From Apostichopus japonicus (lineage: Eukaryota; Echinodermata; Holothuroidea; Aspidochirotida; Stichopodidae): a stretch of DNA of 64,000 nt. Location of the stretch: contig NC_092571.1 of assembly GCF_037975245.1 (NCBI RefSeq), forward strand, positions 16,551,917 to 16,615,916, read 5' to 3'. A program made the position numbers and the translations under genes. Below, one piece after another: positions 11,069 to 50,212 of this stretch (the first letter of the stretch is position 1; every line of letters begins with the position of its first letter). The notes beneath the pieces were generated by a model. That model searched no databases, was not told the origin of the DNA, and worked only from the letters and a program-made list of their open reading frames with translations.

Positions 11069-13885
11069 TGTCACTCGGTCTTACTTTCTGATGTTTGATA
11101 GTTAGAGGCTCTCTCTGTAGTCTTGTGTCCAGGATAACAGGCTACTGTACTAGTAGTATATAACACTATGGTATAAGAAGCCTAAGTTGCACACCGGGTA
11201 ACGGTACGATACATGAAAGAGCAAGCTAAATATTTGATCTCATTGGTTTACTGGATTCAATGAAATGTTTAAACAATTTCCCTTATAATGAAGTTTAATA
11301 GATTTCTTGTGCATGGACCAGATGTCGGTGTTCTCAAGGCCTTGCAATACTTGGCAGGGCTCACTTGATCAAGCCAGAATTGGACTTCACACGTACTCTT
11401 TAGTACATGTACGTATTACACGAACAAACTTGTTATCAAATTTATCACACAATGTAGCATGGTAGATGGGTACTTGTAACACACGTGCAATCTTAGGTAA
11501 TCCAAAGAGATACTAGGCTACTCCTTTCAGCCGTTTATCGTAAGTCATACTCGGATGGCCGGTGTAGTTTGAAACCGTGAACCTTCCCAATAAGTCGACC
11601 CCCCCCCCCCCACCCCATGGAGTTAGACGGCTAGGTTCGGTGGATAAGGGAGAGGATGGAGTGGGCTCATTTGTTTTCTATATGTTGCAGGTATTATAAT
11701 TAACTCGTCTTTATGAATGCTACAGGATGTGATCTTAGTCTACAGAAAACTCGTAGTAGGTCAAATGACAAAAGGAGTGTCCCTCCTGATCCTTTTTTCT
11801 ACTAAACTAAACTAAATTGCTTGGGAGAATTGGTGTTCTGCACGTCGGAGGGTTATAGGCTAAAATGCCGATTGAAATGATTTGCCCGATTGTAGCAGAG
11901 AGTTCAAACTTCTTGATGTAACGTTGGGTCATGAGATTAGTTCTTTTTCGTAGAAACTTTTTCCCCATACAATTATCCATTTTGACAAGATTATAGATAA
12001 ACCACTGGCAGGCTAACCGTGGTTAAACGTAGGTATTCGTACTAAATGGTATAAAATACTGGCACACACAGTACGTTTTCTACTATCAATTGGATAACAG
12101 TTTCTTACGCAATATTCATTGAAGCGAACCGTATATAGGCCTAGATGGGAAGTACAACAGCAAATCTTCAACAAATATACAAAGGCAAGAAAACACATGC
12201 AAGCGTTCATCTCCCACAGGCTTGACAAAAAATGGTCTATAATATATTTTTTCCGTGGTATAGCCTTTGTAATTGTCGCAACACAGAAGTATAACTGTAT
12301 TTTCCTTGTTTTGTAGATAATTCTTTGGTTTGATTATTCGTGAAACCGCATAATACACATTTAAGCTGCATACATACACTAACAAGTTATGGAATATTCC
12401 CAGCGGAAATGGCTTTTGGGAATAAGCACTGGTCCGTGTTTTACATAATGGATATTGCAAGGACTCCCATTCAAAATAAACGGTCTTCATATTTAAAAAA
12501 GAAAAATGTAAAGGAAGTATTTCACTGAGGCATATGGCAACACTGAATTATAACGACTTGATGAAACACTCTTTTGATCATCATAAGTGTGCCTACACAG
12601 AAAAGTTACGCAGTCACGGGGATAGGCTAAGCAGCTTATATGACAATATGCCATTTATGAACGTCGGTTGTATATAACATATCATTTATTTTATTTAGGA
12701 CATAGATGTAAAGAAGTTTCAAATAAAGTTATTAATTTAATGACAGCGTTATAATAGTATATATATATCAACCATACATAAAAGGACATACTAAAATCTT
12801 TACCATCAATAAAGTAATAAATCCATCACGGGTGCTGCAATATAACGTATGGTGTAGTTTTAATTTAATTTTATGTTGAAGCTACGTAAACGATCAATCA
12901 CCATCGCGTAATAAAGACTAGGGAATTTATCACCAAATTTCTACGGTTTCTTAACATATTAACTGTTTCTCTTTCCTTTTTCCCTTTTGTTGGGAATTGT
13001 AGTAGTATCTTTACGGTACTCTTCACGGATACAACACACACTAGCATATATGAACAAGTGTCCTTTTGTAAGCGTCGCAATTAAATGTCTAGAAGAGCGC
13101 CCTCTTTAACAACGTCATGGAAATCCCCGATATTTTCCCGGTGATAGCATTTTAGGAAATGACACTATTTACATGACGCTTATATATATGTAGGTATGGA
13201 ACGATTACATTTGAATAACACGTGTTATCGTTCCTTTGTTGCGCTCGGGAAGATCTTGAATGGAACCCTGGAATGTATTGTAGTTTCTATATTTATATAT
13301 CAACGCTACAGCAGTGCATATTACAACGTTTGAAGCTCGGCCTTAAAATAACCTTGCAGCTGAACGGCAGTATACACCGATGCAGGGTCACTACTACTTG
13401 AGGTTAAAAAGTCGATTTACGAATGAAGTGGAGTGCTTGGTGTTTAATTAACATAGACTGGTTGGTTAATCTTCGTTTCGGAAGTCTTCTTGTGCAATCA
13501 CATATTCTCGCTGTTTATCAAATATATATTTTTATCGTCTGCTATCAATCTCCCTGACACTATAAGGTCCGAGCTGTCTTTTTGACTGTTATTATTGTTG
13601 CACATGACAGGGTGAGGCCTTACCTTTGCCGATTTCAAATTTCGCGAGTGAAATTTCGTAGTTTTGAACCTTAGTTCTTCTTCTTCAACAACAACAACAA
13701 GAAACAAAATTCTGAATATATTATTCCAATGTTGAAGCAAGAATTTTGAACTGGGCATATGCAATCTGCAAACGGCCACTGACCGACCAGGTGTGATATA
13801 GACCTCCCCACGTGAAGAAACGTTTTACATCCCTGGAAGAATTTTAGTCCTTCTACCAACGTTAGCTAACTTTACAAACAAAGCA
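11069..13885. other. Intergenic region between divergent ATAD3 and RTP-like genes
   Basis: 2.8 kb between the ATAD3 start (minus) and the first RTP-like coding exon (plus). It must hold the 5' UTR and promoter of ATAD3, and probably those of the second gene. I see no convincing TATA box or CpG-rich island to place a start site. A C-run lies at about 11600-11612 and a (TA) tract at about 12758-12768. Open frames here look random. Confidence 0.6.
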
Positions 13886-38859
<24,974 letters not shown>

Positions 38860-40230
38860 AAGCCAAAAAAACAAATGATTTTCACATTCCATGATCAAAC
38901 TTTAAAGTGATCCATAACGTCATGCTGTGAGTTTCCTTCGACCAATCAGGGAGCGGCTTCCTGATCCAATACAGGATCGGGGGGTGGGGGGGGGGGGGGT
39001 TGTGGTATACTAACAAAATGACTACTGATCTACGTGCGTCTTTCTTTGTTCATGTTTTAGTGAGGTCTGCCCTTTAAAAAAGATGCAATAGTATAGAGGT
39101 ACCGGTAGCCCTTTTCCCTGGGTTATAAACCTCGATTAATATTTTTGATTTTTCTTGGCCATATTTAAACCCCTTTCCAAAGTTGTTCGAAGGTCCGAGG
39201 GCCAACTTAGGAGCGTATTGAGGGATATTCTGCAAGGCGGGGTGGGGCGGGGAATGGAATGTGGAAGATAGCAGAAATTGAAACTACATGAATGATTAAT
39301 TTTCTTACTTACATTGTGTCTACACGAGACATTAAATATAATATTAGCAAGGAAGGATATCACAATTTTGTGGGAGGGATCGTTACACCCAAATATTCTT
39401 GACATTGAGGTAAACTTATTTTAATCCTTTATTGTTGCGTTTTTTTTTAAATTTTATAGCACATGAAAACTTTGGTATCAACATACACTTTAGAAGAGAA
39501 TTTTTTTTTTTAACCCAGAGTGTTATAATATCAGAATCAAAAATGAGTGACAGGCAAAATCGGCAAGCAATAATAAATATAAAAGAAAAATAAAATAATA
39601 AAAATAACCTTTATTGTGTGGAAGCTAAACAGATCTGTTCTTTTTTCCCTTAAATAAATGTTATATTAAAGACATTTTGTCTTTAACTTAGATAGCACTG
39701 TATACTTCTTTACGTCATTTTTTGAAAATATCTTCTGGATAAGTTTGACCGAAGTTGAGGATTTCATAATAGTTAACTGTTAAGTAAACTCGATTTATAC
39801 AGATGTACCTAGACACAAGTGGGGGGGGGGGGGGGTGCGGGGGAGATTACTATGTAGGATATCAGTTTTGCAATATCATGTTTAGCTCACAGATTGTAGT
39901 ATCCGTATCCATAGGTTAAAAGTATAGAGTAAACTGGATTATTAATCATTTGGTTAAGATAAAGAATCTTTTAGTTTTTTATAAACATTCTACATAGTTC
40001 GGATAACAAGAAGACACGTGAAATTAAACTTGAAATGCAGGTTGAAAATCAATGATACTATTTGGGGGTTTTCTTTTGCCGTTGGGATAAATGAAAAACT
40101 CTTCGATTTCAGACGGGATAAATTTATCAAAGTAATTTGGAAAAAACAAGTTTAGCAAAGACATCGAAACAGTATTTTAGTCTCTTTAAAGTTCAGTGAA
40201 AATTAGTAAACATTTCTCATTGGATCGAGT

Positions 40231-40545
40231 CAGGGGCGTAACACGTATACTACTGAGGGGGGGGGGGGTATGCGCTCCCAAGAATAAAATTAGGGTAGGC
40301 TCGGTTCCCCCTCCCCCAACTGGCAGACGGAATATTACAAACAAACAAATCCTGGTAGTGTACACTTTATAAATATCTAACAAAAGTTTAAAATACAGCA
40401 TACTTTTGCATCTATAAGCAAACTCTAATGTACCCGAATTTCTCATCGAAGGGCAGTGTCGCCCCTCCCCTTACATCCCTCCTCTGTACCCCTGGACGAC
40501 AGCATCTTGCCCACCCCTAGTGGAAAACTAGTGGTTGCGCCCTTG
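40231..40545. mobile_element. Possible degenerate hAT-like element
   Basis: The left end CAGGGGCGTAAC and the right end, reverse complemented as CAAGGGCGCAAC, match at 10 of 12 positions. The flanking octamers GATCGAGT and GTTGAAGT agree only partly, so a target duplication is not secure. Confidence 0.35.
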
Positions 40546-42678
40546 GTTGAAGTTCATTGCAATGATTTTAGGGGGAAACGTTGTAGTTATGACATCCATA
40601 TCTTTCCTTTTGTGTTCTTAAAAGGGAAGCTAACAAAATAATAATCTTAAGATCCGTCTATTATGTTTTATTAATTTCTCAACTGTGGCTTAAATTTAGC
40701 AATCTTTCATAGACTGAGATGCTGATAATATTGTCAGTTTTATCTTAAAGATCATAATTCACTTTTATCGATCTACATATTTGAAATCCAAAAACAAGAT
40801 ATCATAATGCAACCTGCACTGAAATCATTTCAATTTTGTATTGATAACATAAATTATGTAAGTCTAACTTTTCGCCCTAGCTCTTTCTTTCAAGCTTATC
40901 ATCAAAGCTACCCGGAATTATTTCAGGAACACTTATGTGTAAAAAATAAACAGATTAATTGGTATTATAATCATAATCATAATAATATAGTGATCATCAA
41001 TAAGTGTATTAACATCCAGTTAACTGGACTTAGAAGACAATAGGATATTATTTGACCCGTTTCACAATGATATTATTTCAAACGCGTTTTATACGATAGC
41101 TGGCTATACGCTAGTAACCAGACTGTGTTTTTGCTAATTTGGTGGATATTGTTGACACAGTATGATAATACCCGGCAATCCGCTATTGGTAGGCCTATAT
41201 TAAATTCAGATGTACTATCCGAAATAACTATATGCTTGGAAACAAGAAAGCTAAAACAATTTTCTTACAGGTTAATGATGCCGTAAGCATTGTCGGTGTC
41301 TTATCTTGAAATATCCTATCACGCGATATTTGTCTCTACTTTACAGCTAGGCTAGCTATGACAATTTCAATTCGCAAATACTCTCTACCTATTAATGACT
41401 TCATAAAAGCTCTGTTATCTATTGTTTATCTTCAAGTGTTGAAAACTTCCAATTTTGAAAAGCGCACAAAACAATGATATGCTCGAAATTTGCATATAAC
41501 GGTAATGTAGATGTCATCGCGACTGAGACTGCGAACCTTGGTTTTAGCTACGATCTCACTTGAAAACGATGCATGGCGCGATTACACCATCTTTTTGTGT
41601 CTTTTTGGTTTCCTTGCCGTTCGCAAAGTTAAAGTCGTAAGTTTATGGTGATAACATAAGCTTATATATACGTTTATACATAACTAACGTTAAATGGACG
41701 CCGTCGCCTCAATACTTTGTATTTAAGGTCAAAATAATGTATAAACTAATAGGGATACAACAAGGAGACGTGAAGTGTTCACATGGCGTTTTTGTTTTGT
41801 TGGTATTATTATTATCGGCAGTATAGAGTCTATATAAACCGGGGCTGGGATATTCCCCCAAACATAACATAGCCTAGGCCTACCTGTTCTGAATGACGTC
41901 GGTAAATCCTATAGGACATTTACACTAGACTAGCATTACTATTGTAAACGTTCCTGTCCTGTGTGCAACTATTAGCAAGCAAGCTTCGTTTGAAATCTGA
42001 TGATGCCATTGTAAAATCAAATGAATTTAGCAAACAATATGTATAGCAGCATATAAAAGAATGACATGTTTGCGGTATCGACTCGATTATAGCAGTTGCC
42101 AGGATTAATGAGGCATAGATTTAATTGCTGATCTGGTATACATTAAGGGATAAACAACAGGGGTATAATGTTTTGTTTACTTGTTTACGTGTTTGTTTAC
42201 AATCTGTGGAAATTGTTTTTAAAGTTTGTAAATAGTTGTAACCGTTGTACTTATCACTTTGCGCACCGTTAGTCGCAAACCTTCATTCGTAAATGTAGTA
42301 TACGGCGAAAAAGCAAAACATGAAAACCTTTAAAATGCGACAAAAATGTAAAATGTAAAAAAACACGCATAGTTTCATGAAACTATCTGTTATCTGAAGT
42401 TAATATCAATTCCGTGACGTATAACATTAATCTTTTGCTATACTGAATTATCCAATTGAATTTTAACAAAAACAAAAACAATCTATTTTTGTAACTATTT
42501 CCCTATTGGATGATATTTTGCAAATGGTCTTTTACAAGATACTTCCGCGAGTACTGAAAACATAATCTAATTATGTAATTTCTCTTAAGTATAAATGTCA
42601 TGTAAATATTTGTTTAAAAAACATTTCAACTTTACAATACCCATCTGTGCCGAAATGAATTTATATTTTACATTCAAA

Positions 42679-42915
42679 CAGGCGCGGATTTAGGGGAGGA
42701 AGGTGCGTGGAGCGTACCCCCCCCCCTCCAACACCCTTCAAAAAGTAGTTATTTGCATAACCTTGTATGTAGACCTAAAATGTGTAACCTAAAGATGCGT
42801 ATTAACGCACCATTTCATGTTTTAATGTTTGTTTTATTCTAACCGCCAGAAGGTTGGCTTTCAACTTGAACCCCAGGGCCACCCCCCCCTTTTCATTTTG
42901 AATAGTCAAGATCTG
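42679..42915. mobile_element. Possible degenerate hAT-like element
   Basis: The left end CAGGCGCGGATTTAGGGG is followed by a C-run. The far end, reverse complemented, reads AGAGGCAGATCTTG. The ends resemble each other weakly and no 8-bp duplication was seen. Confidence 0.25.
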
Positions 42916-45900
42916 CCTCTTACAATATCACGTCTTTCTTGTTGATTAGGATTGGCTTTTCCTATATACCTCCTTCCTTTACGCATTGCTCCTTTTGATT
43001 ACCAATAGTTTGTAAAAAAAAAACTTGAGCAGGCAATGCATTATTAATAAATGTTAATGTCATGCACGTCATTGTACGACATTATGGTTCATTATACTTT
43101 CAAAACAATATGTCTTTCCATCTCGGTATTTTTAGTGATCTTATTTTCGAATCAGGTGCAGCTAGTTCAGGGGAATAATTATGATCATATTTATTTATTC
43201 ATTTTACATATGTCGATCTGAACTATCTATTGCGACAAATCTTTTAATTTAAATTCTCATATTAAATTGAAATCGTCCAACAGTCTATCATAACCTAATT
43301 GTAAGATTCTACTTACGTAATCGCTTCCGCAATTAGAATATTTGGCATGAACAAATATCAAAAGTGAGTTTTTATAGTGAAATTGTAACAAAATCACTAA
43401 CCAAGGGAGGTGTACTTATTGTAGGTGATTCGGATGTTGATATCAATAAATTTAACCCGAATTTCCTTACGAAGGTATCGAGGGGCGGAGGAGCGGGGGA
43501 GGGGCGGGGGGTTTGGGAGGAGTTAGAAGAGAAAGTTAAAGTAATGTTAGCATAATTGTAAATTTTGTACATTTTTCTACTACTCGATGAAATTTCTTAC
43601 TCATTTTTCAATTTCTTTCTTTCATATTTCTTTCAGTTGTAATGAAGTATTTACTTTATAATTGTTGAACATCTCAAATTAATTACCATGTCATTCTTAA
43701 CGCTGATGATAAGTACAGAACAAAAGCGTTAGATATTGAAGCACATAAACATTCCATTGTTTTTAATTAAAGAAATTTCAACAACGTTAGTTTAGCTACC
43801 ATAGACAAACAGTCTTGGCGCATGCGCAAAGGTATATCAATACTCTTACGTCCTAAAAAAGCAATGATTAGCGAATAATACCGACTTTCTTTCAATTCAA
43901 TTCGATTCAATTTTTCTTTTCTTTCTATTTTTTCTTCTTAATCGGCTTTATTCTTTACAGCATATTTCTGTAACTTTATTAAAAAATTGACTATCAATAA
44001 TAAGGCCAACATATGTGTGTACATGTGTACATGAATAGAATGAGGAGCGTAAGAGCACACATATGCCACAAAGCGAGAAACTTCAGAATATTCTCTGAAT
44101 AATATTTCAGAAATGTATTTTGTGCTTGACAGTAACTACGAGAGAACAAAAAATACCTTTAAAATGTTGACGCTTCCAAGGAGTTGCCCGCTGGGTACCC
44201 ATACCTCCCCTCCCTCCTCAATTAAAACCCCCCTTCACTCCTAGTCAAGGAAGGGGTACGTACGCCCAATCAAAATGAACCATCCTACGCCTCTGAAATT
44301 CCATTACCTTTCTAATCGGTGCATTTAGCAGTGTTCTTTTCCTATGTGTTTCCATCTTTTTATTTAAGGTGTTGTATTCACTTGTGCGTTTTAGTGCCTT
44401 CTTTCTTTATAATAAAATTCCTTCAATTTCTACCACATGTGTGCAGAATATTATCTTCTTTCGTCTGTTTCCCAGCATTCATTTCGCCTGCCATATCTAC
44501 AAACCAATGTCAACTTTACTTACAACAATAGGATAATCACCAAACAGTATAGACAGGAAGAGAGAAAACACATATAAAGAGAAAGTCCTGTGGCTGAAAT
44601 TGATCGCCTAACAAAACTGCTGGAAGTTTTTCTTACATCTTAAGTTGAAAACCACATCCTGATAACATCTTATATCGAACCCCTTCTTTCCCCCTCCTCA
44701 TTAGCATAATTTTCTGTTTTATCAGCACGCCCCCCCCCCCGCCCCTCCCACATATATCAACAACAACGAATTCACTCTGAAATCTCTACAGAGAAAGTGG
44801 AATCTTCTATTTTGGCTAGTCCGAATAAACTTTGTGTCGTGTATAGAGGGTATAGTTTGCAGTATTATCGAAACCCTGTATCAGGATAAAACTCGATGAT
44901 TGGAAAGATGGGAAGGATGGTGTCATGGTGGTGTGGTGTCACCATGGAGGTGCTATTGAAATAACACCAGCTCCCTGTTTCGACGAGCTGCTTGAGCGTA
45001 ACACAACGATTGACTTCGTCCCTTTCCCTCACACTTACCTACTCCCCACCTACTCACCGACCCCTAGCCAACCAGGCCCCACCCCACCCCAGTATCGAAC
45101 TCTTGCCAATAGTTCAACTAAGTATTCACATCCAGGGGGTGCCAGTGCGGGATCCAGGAGTTTACAAAGGAGGAGTTGTGACCCTGGGGATACTGAAGCT
45201 GACTTTCATGTAGGGATGCGGGGATGCGTATCATAACATGAATTCTTTTTGCTATCCGAGCCTGAAGTTTTCGTCACTTGTAAACAAACCTTTTCACTCA
45301 GTAGTCAACAATTTTCGTACGCTGCTCCTGGCAGTTAAAGGGGTCTAAACTTGCCTCAGTTGACCCAATTTTTGCAACACATGTACTTCCATTCATGCTC
45401 TTTAACATGCAAGCCAGAAACCAGATCCTGATTGATAACGTATCAAAAAAAAAAAAGTTTTTCTACTGCATTTTGGCTTTTTACCTGAAGGGGAACATCC
45501 GACCGGATTGATATAGACTCTAGTAGGAGTATAACAACTCCCTGGTAGGAGTATGCCACCCGTACGCGGCCTACAATTCCAGCAAAATGCTTGGAATATG
45601 TTCCTTCTTCATCAGTCTGTGGAATGTAAAGTTTCCTCTGGACTATCATTTTAACTTTTTTTAAGTGAAATATGGATAGTCTATCTCAAAAAATGTTACA
45701 AGGAGCTGCTTAATTCTATAACTGAGTCACAATTTATCATCAGTGTGAAACCCAATGTAACCAACGCAGCCAGTACACTATTCCCATGCACGGTTGATAC
45801 ACTGTTGGTCCTATATCTACATGCATGAATGCAAAAATGCAATGAAAACCTTTCATAGAGTTCGTGATATAAACCTAACAAAACTCGGCCTTTACTCTAG

Positions 45901-46355
45901 TATCAGTATTGTCCAAAATACAGTAAAACAGGAAGTAAGGTAGGGCGTTCCTCAATAATAATTCAAATATGCGTAAAATGTTAACAAAAGGTTCAAGAAT
46001 TCGTTTGCTTCGGCTTTTATGTAAGTATTTCCTTTTTAAAATTACTTACCAAACTTAAAAAAGGAAAAAAAAAAAAATAAGAAAAAAGATGTTAGTGTTC
46101 ATGTGTGGGGTGAAAAACTTGTTAAGAGGTATTGGGCGATTGCTGGAAAGTGTTACCAATCATGTACTTCTTAAGTACAACAATCTACAAATCACACTCT
46201 CACACTTTTTTCACCCGGATGAGATTTGTACTTGTTCAGAAGGCGCAGGAGTAACAAAGGGAAACGGCATAATATAGATACTGCATTACCAGGGACAGCC
46301 GAGAAAGAGTTTACTGGGAATGGGGGAGGGGTACAAACTTAGAGGGGCAGTGGTT

Positions 46356-46508
46356 TTGGAAGGGCACAATACCTGTGTGCTGTGACTTGTGAATGTTTGT
46401 ATACATGCCGGTGGCATATAGTTTAGATGGAGGTGGGTGGGGGGGGGGGGGCGCACGATAGTCTGCACGAGGCAATGCCTCGTTTTGCCATGGCCTTATG
46501 ACAGGCCT
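46356..46508. repeat. Dispersed repeat, copy B (TAGTCTGCACGA family)
   Basis: Shares AAGGGCACAA, CCTGTGT, TAGTCTGCACGA and GGCCTGA in order with 22062-22200. A G-rich insertion lies in the middle. Confidence 0.45.
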
Positions 46509-48212
46509 GAAAAACACCGTTGAGAATAGAATAAAGGTAATTTATTAATCGCCCGTTAAACTTTTACGCTTTGAAACTCTCGTTAAGTATAATACAATAG
46601 CCTCCACCCGATCACTATTTCGTGGAAACTGTTATTTATAGCTTAAGGCTTCGGTGATAAATAGACCCCGAAATTTTGTCCCTTTTTGGGGGAAATAGCT
46701 TGCGCCCCCTTTTTATGATGATGGGTTAATTAACCATTGTGCTGCAGGTCAAAAGCCCGGCAGTGCAAATTAATAATAACTGAACACCATATTTGGATAA
46801 CATACGTCACTGTTCTAAGTATTTGTTTCTCTCTCAGCCCGTTAAATTTGGACCGTCACGTACTGATGACCTTTAAAATAATCTGAAATAGTAAAGAAAA
46901 AAAAGGAGAGGTGGGGTGGGGGGGGGGGGGGGGAATTGTGGATAAGTATATTGTTTAAGTACGTAATGCATTAAGGAGCTCCAAATGGGGATACATTCAA
47001 AACAAATTGTCATGATTCAAAGCACTTTGCACTGAATATTTTGCAAGAATATTTTGATACTTTGATATGAGCTTGAAAATGTTGTCGTTCTAGAACTCCC
47101 AGTAATTACAACGCAGCGGAAAGCGGAATCGCAAATAATGTGTCACGTGAATAGTTGAGGTAATTAGGCCACACCCATATTCGAAATCAGAAAGCGACCG
47201 TTTATTCACTATGAGAAAGATCTCCTGCGCATGCGCACTTATCAATACTGTCATGTTTTTTATGATTGATTATCAGATAGACAATAATCTAATTGATTGC
47301 CTCGAGAACAGACGCTTTTGTAAAAGTGAACACACACAAAAAGGGGAAAACACCGCTTCAAGTATTATGATTGCAAAACTATAGCTTCGAAGTGTAAAGA
47401 TCAATGGATGGTTAGTGCAAAGAGGAACTGGCCTATTGTGAGTCACATGTTTGGTATGTAGAGTGTATTATCACAAAACAGTCGTACGAGGACTTACGGA
47501 GGTCGTTTAATAACCTTCAGGTTCTTTTCATGACCGGGGAGAGAGAGAAGGAGGGGATTAAAGGCAGTATTTTAACATCCACAGAAGATGTCTATGCTAT
47601 TTCGAAAAGAACTAAACCTCAGATACTGCATCATGATCCAAAGTTATAGCGGCAGGAATTATCCCCTCGATAATTAACCAATCGAAACGGCAAACTTAGT
47701 TACGTGACTAAGAATGGGAGGAGTCTGAAACAATCAACTGCCGGTTGAAGTTTCATTGCATTGCCTTTCCGATGGTACGATATTGTTTTATTTACAATGT
47801 TTACATCCTTGTTAATTCAAGCATTTCCATCTCAATAAGGTTACCAAGAAAGAACGTCCTCACCCCTGCCCTTCCATCACCCCTACCCTTCCCTCACCCA
47901 GGGACGTAGCTAAGGCCTGATGATTGGGGGGGGGGGTGTAGTGGCTGAAATTCCAACTGGATGGGTTTTGGAGTCAGAAAATTCCGACTGCTGCCTTGTA
48001 CCCCCCCCCCCCCCCGCACTCATCGTCAACGATACGGTCAGTGTCAGTCAGACACCCCATCTTTCGCGACTGCACTTTTGTTCCGAACTTTTTTCAATAC
48101 ATTTGTACCTTATGGGGCAAAGTTTTTGCTTATGTTGATGGCACTTTTAAACTCCCGTAGATTAGTATTGAGTGTTTTAATTGTATACCATAGAGACAAT
48201 GTATATATATCC

Positions 48213-49828
48213 CAACGTCGTAGCCAGGAATTTGAAAGGGGAAGCATTTTGCGATTGATATGGGGGAGGGCATGTCCCCCTCCCCTTTGAGATTTTTTTG
48301 AACAATTGAAGGTCCTTAGATGCGATCTGGTGCAATTTGTTGCCAGTTTCATCATTATCATATGATATCATATTATCAGCAGATTTTGTTTCCTGTTTGA
48401 ATTCTTTTACATGTTCTTTTACATAATATATCAGAAAGACAAACATAGTGCTCTTTTACAATTTTTCCAGAAGGATGATTCTTGTTTATTGTCCAATGCA
48501 AGGGCGGCGGAAGCACTTTTAATCTGGGGGGGGGGGCACCAACGTCGAAGGGCACTTTGCAGAAATTTGATTGATATTTAGTACCCTTTATAGCTCTTAT
48601 TGTATTATCTTATTTGCGTATACACTTCACCCCATCAACGCCACCCCCCCCCCCCTCAAGGAAACAATGCATACTAGCACTGCAATATCTAATGTGCAAA
48701 TTGGGAAACAAGGAAAAAGACCAAATGAGGTGAAATCATTATAGAGTCCAAGTCCCTGCACACGCGATCGATACATGCATGAAAGCAAATGAAATATGTT
48801 AAAAAGACTGAAAGAAAAATAATTTTTTATGTGTTTTTCAATGGTTAAACTGATATTATTATGATCATTATTATTATGACTTTGCCAATAATAATAACCT
48901 ATTTGGAAGGGTTATAACATGGCAAAAGATTGTATGTTATTGGCATGCGATGTAATAACCAAGACATGCCTATAATGATATGCACACAAACGTGTTGAAC
49001 GCGCGCGTAGCGCGCGAAAAATTTTGGTAATATTTTTCGGGCAAGTCGTTACAGCTCCCCCAAATCAATTTGAGCTCCTACGCCTGTGGTAGTAAACATT
49101 TTAAACTTCCCGAAATATATTTCATTCGACGTGGGTTTCGCTTTGTAAACTCTTTTTTTTATTTAGAAATTTTTATGTAGAAAAAGGGCACATTTTTAAC
49201 CTGAGGAAAAGTGGGGGGGGGGCACGTGCCCCCTGTGCCCCCCCGGTTCCGCCGCCCTTGGTCCAATGTCTGGACTTAAATACATTTGACGAACTTAATT
49301 GATGGACAATATAAACTGTCATATTTTGTAAGACAGCCAGATTTGCAGTGGCCTAAAAAAATATCGTTATCTCCGTGTATTAACAGTGTAATAATTATTT
49401 ATAGGAAGTGCGTATCACGTACGATTGCTAGCTTAGCTTCATAACATGCTGTTCGTGCAACAACTTAGGACGAATCATAGAACGGATGAGAACGAACTTG
49501 TCGTCGTCGTTGTGCATACGGTTCGTGACATTCCATCGAGTGAGGTTAGGTAGGCAATATGTATTTTATTACGCAGTGGCCAACTGTAGGTTTGAAATAG
49601 GCTATAGGCTAAATTTATCTAATTGCATCTGCCAAACTAAGTAAGTAGTTGAATCAGTAGGCCTGCATGTTATTACGATTATAATCGAGTTAACGGAGCT
49701 GACGAGTATTCAAGATCAAAAGAGCACTTACAAAATACCATGCTATAAAACAACAGTTTTTAAACCTTTTTTTTCGACACTCAAAGGGGGGAGCAGTCGC
49801 TCCCCTGCTCCGCCTGGCTACGTCCCTG
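48213..49828. mobile_element. Middle nested hAT-like element, 1616 bp
   Basis: The left end is CAACGTCGTAGCCAGG. The right end, reverse complemented, is CAGGGACGTAGCCAGG (13 of 16 match). The flanks are ATATATCC and GTATATCC, one base different, possibly blurred by a TA expansion on the left. It sits inside the outer element and contains the inner one. Own sequence is about 0.85 kb with no transposase frame. The shared CAGGGACGTAGC-type ends suggest kinship with the outer element. Confidence 0.65.
48499..49260. mobile_element. Inner nested hAT-like element, 762 bp, perfect 8-bp duplication
   Basis: Left end CAAGGGCGGCGGAA and right end TTCCGCCGCCCTTG are perfect 14-bp inverted repeats. Perfect 8-bp direct repeats GTCCAATG flank it (48491-48498 and 49261-49268). 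The inside is AT-rich with a GCGCGCGTAGCGCGC block (about 49001-49015) and G/C runs next to both ends. No transposase frame. This is the youngest of the three by nesting. Confidence 0.9.
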
Positions 49829-50099
49829 GTATATCCTGAACTTACTTTAAGCTGGCGAACAGGGTCGACCCACCCAATAGCAAAATTAATACATAAATTT
49901 TCCGAATTGAAGCTGCATGGCGAACGTTGTATTTTTTTTAGAGTATTCAAAATCATACGAAGTTTTGTATGGTGGAGTATAAGGATCGCGAGATACAATT
50001 TCTCAATGTGACGAGGAAAACGTAGTAAATATGACTGATTAAAGGTCAATTTTGATCGAAAATTTTATGTCACTCACAAATTACAAGAACATATGAAAA

Positions 50100-50212
50100 T
50101 AAGAGTGCGACAGTCAGAAAAATTAGAGCGCGACAGTCGGAATTCCGAATTGAAGCTGGCGACAGTCGGAAATTCCGACAGTCGGAAATTCCGACTGTCG
50201 CACTCAAATTTT
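50100..50212. repeat. Subterminal palindromic repeats of the outer hAT-like element
   Basis: Units (G)CGACAGTCGGAA and AATTCCGACTGTCGC alternate in both orientations, forming a near-perfect stem of more than 25 bases. Such subterminal repeats serve as transposase binding sites in some hAT elements (family knowledge). Confidence 0.7.

Larger units (their letters stand above)
38860..47890. other. 3' UTR and gene-poor region
   Basis: After the RTP-like stop there is a probable 3' UTR, then about 8 kb without a supportable coding region. It has G/C homopolymer runs near 38981, 39821, 40257, 42717, 44731 and 46918, and the possible element remnants listed separately. Short open frames show no family motifs. 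Confidence 0.6.

Noticed and set aside
43364-43555. 63-residue plus-strand frame with Gly/Glu-rich end
   Set aside because: It begins at GTG, the end reflects a G-rich low-complexity tract, and the minus strand is equally open.
44160-44297. Possible hAT right end CCTACGCCTCTG
   Set aside because: No matching left end or 8-bp duplication could be found.
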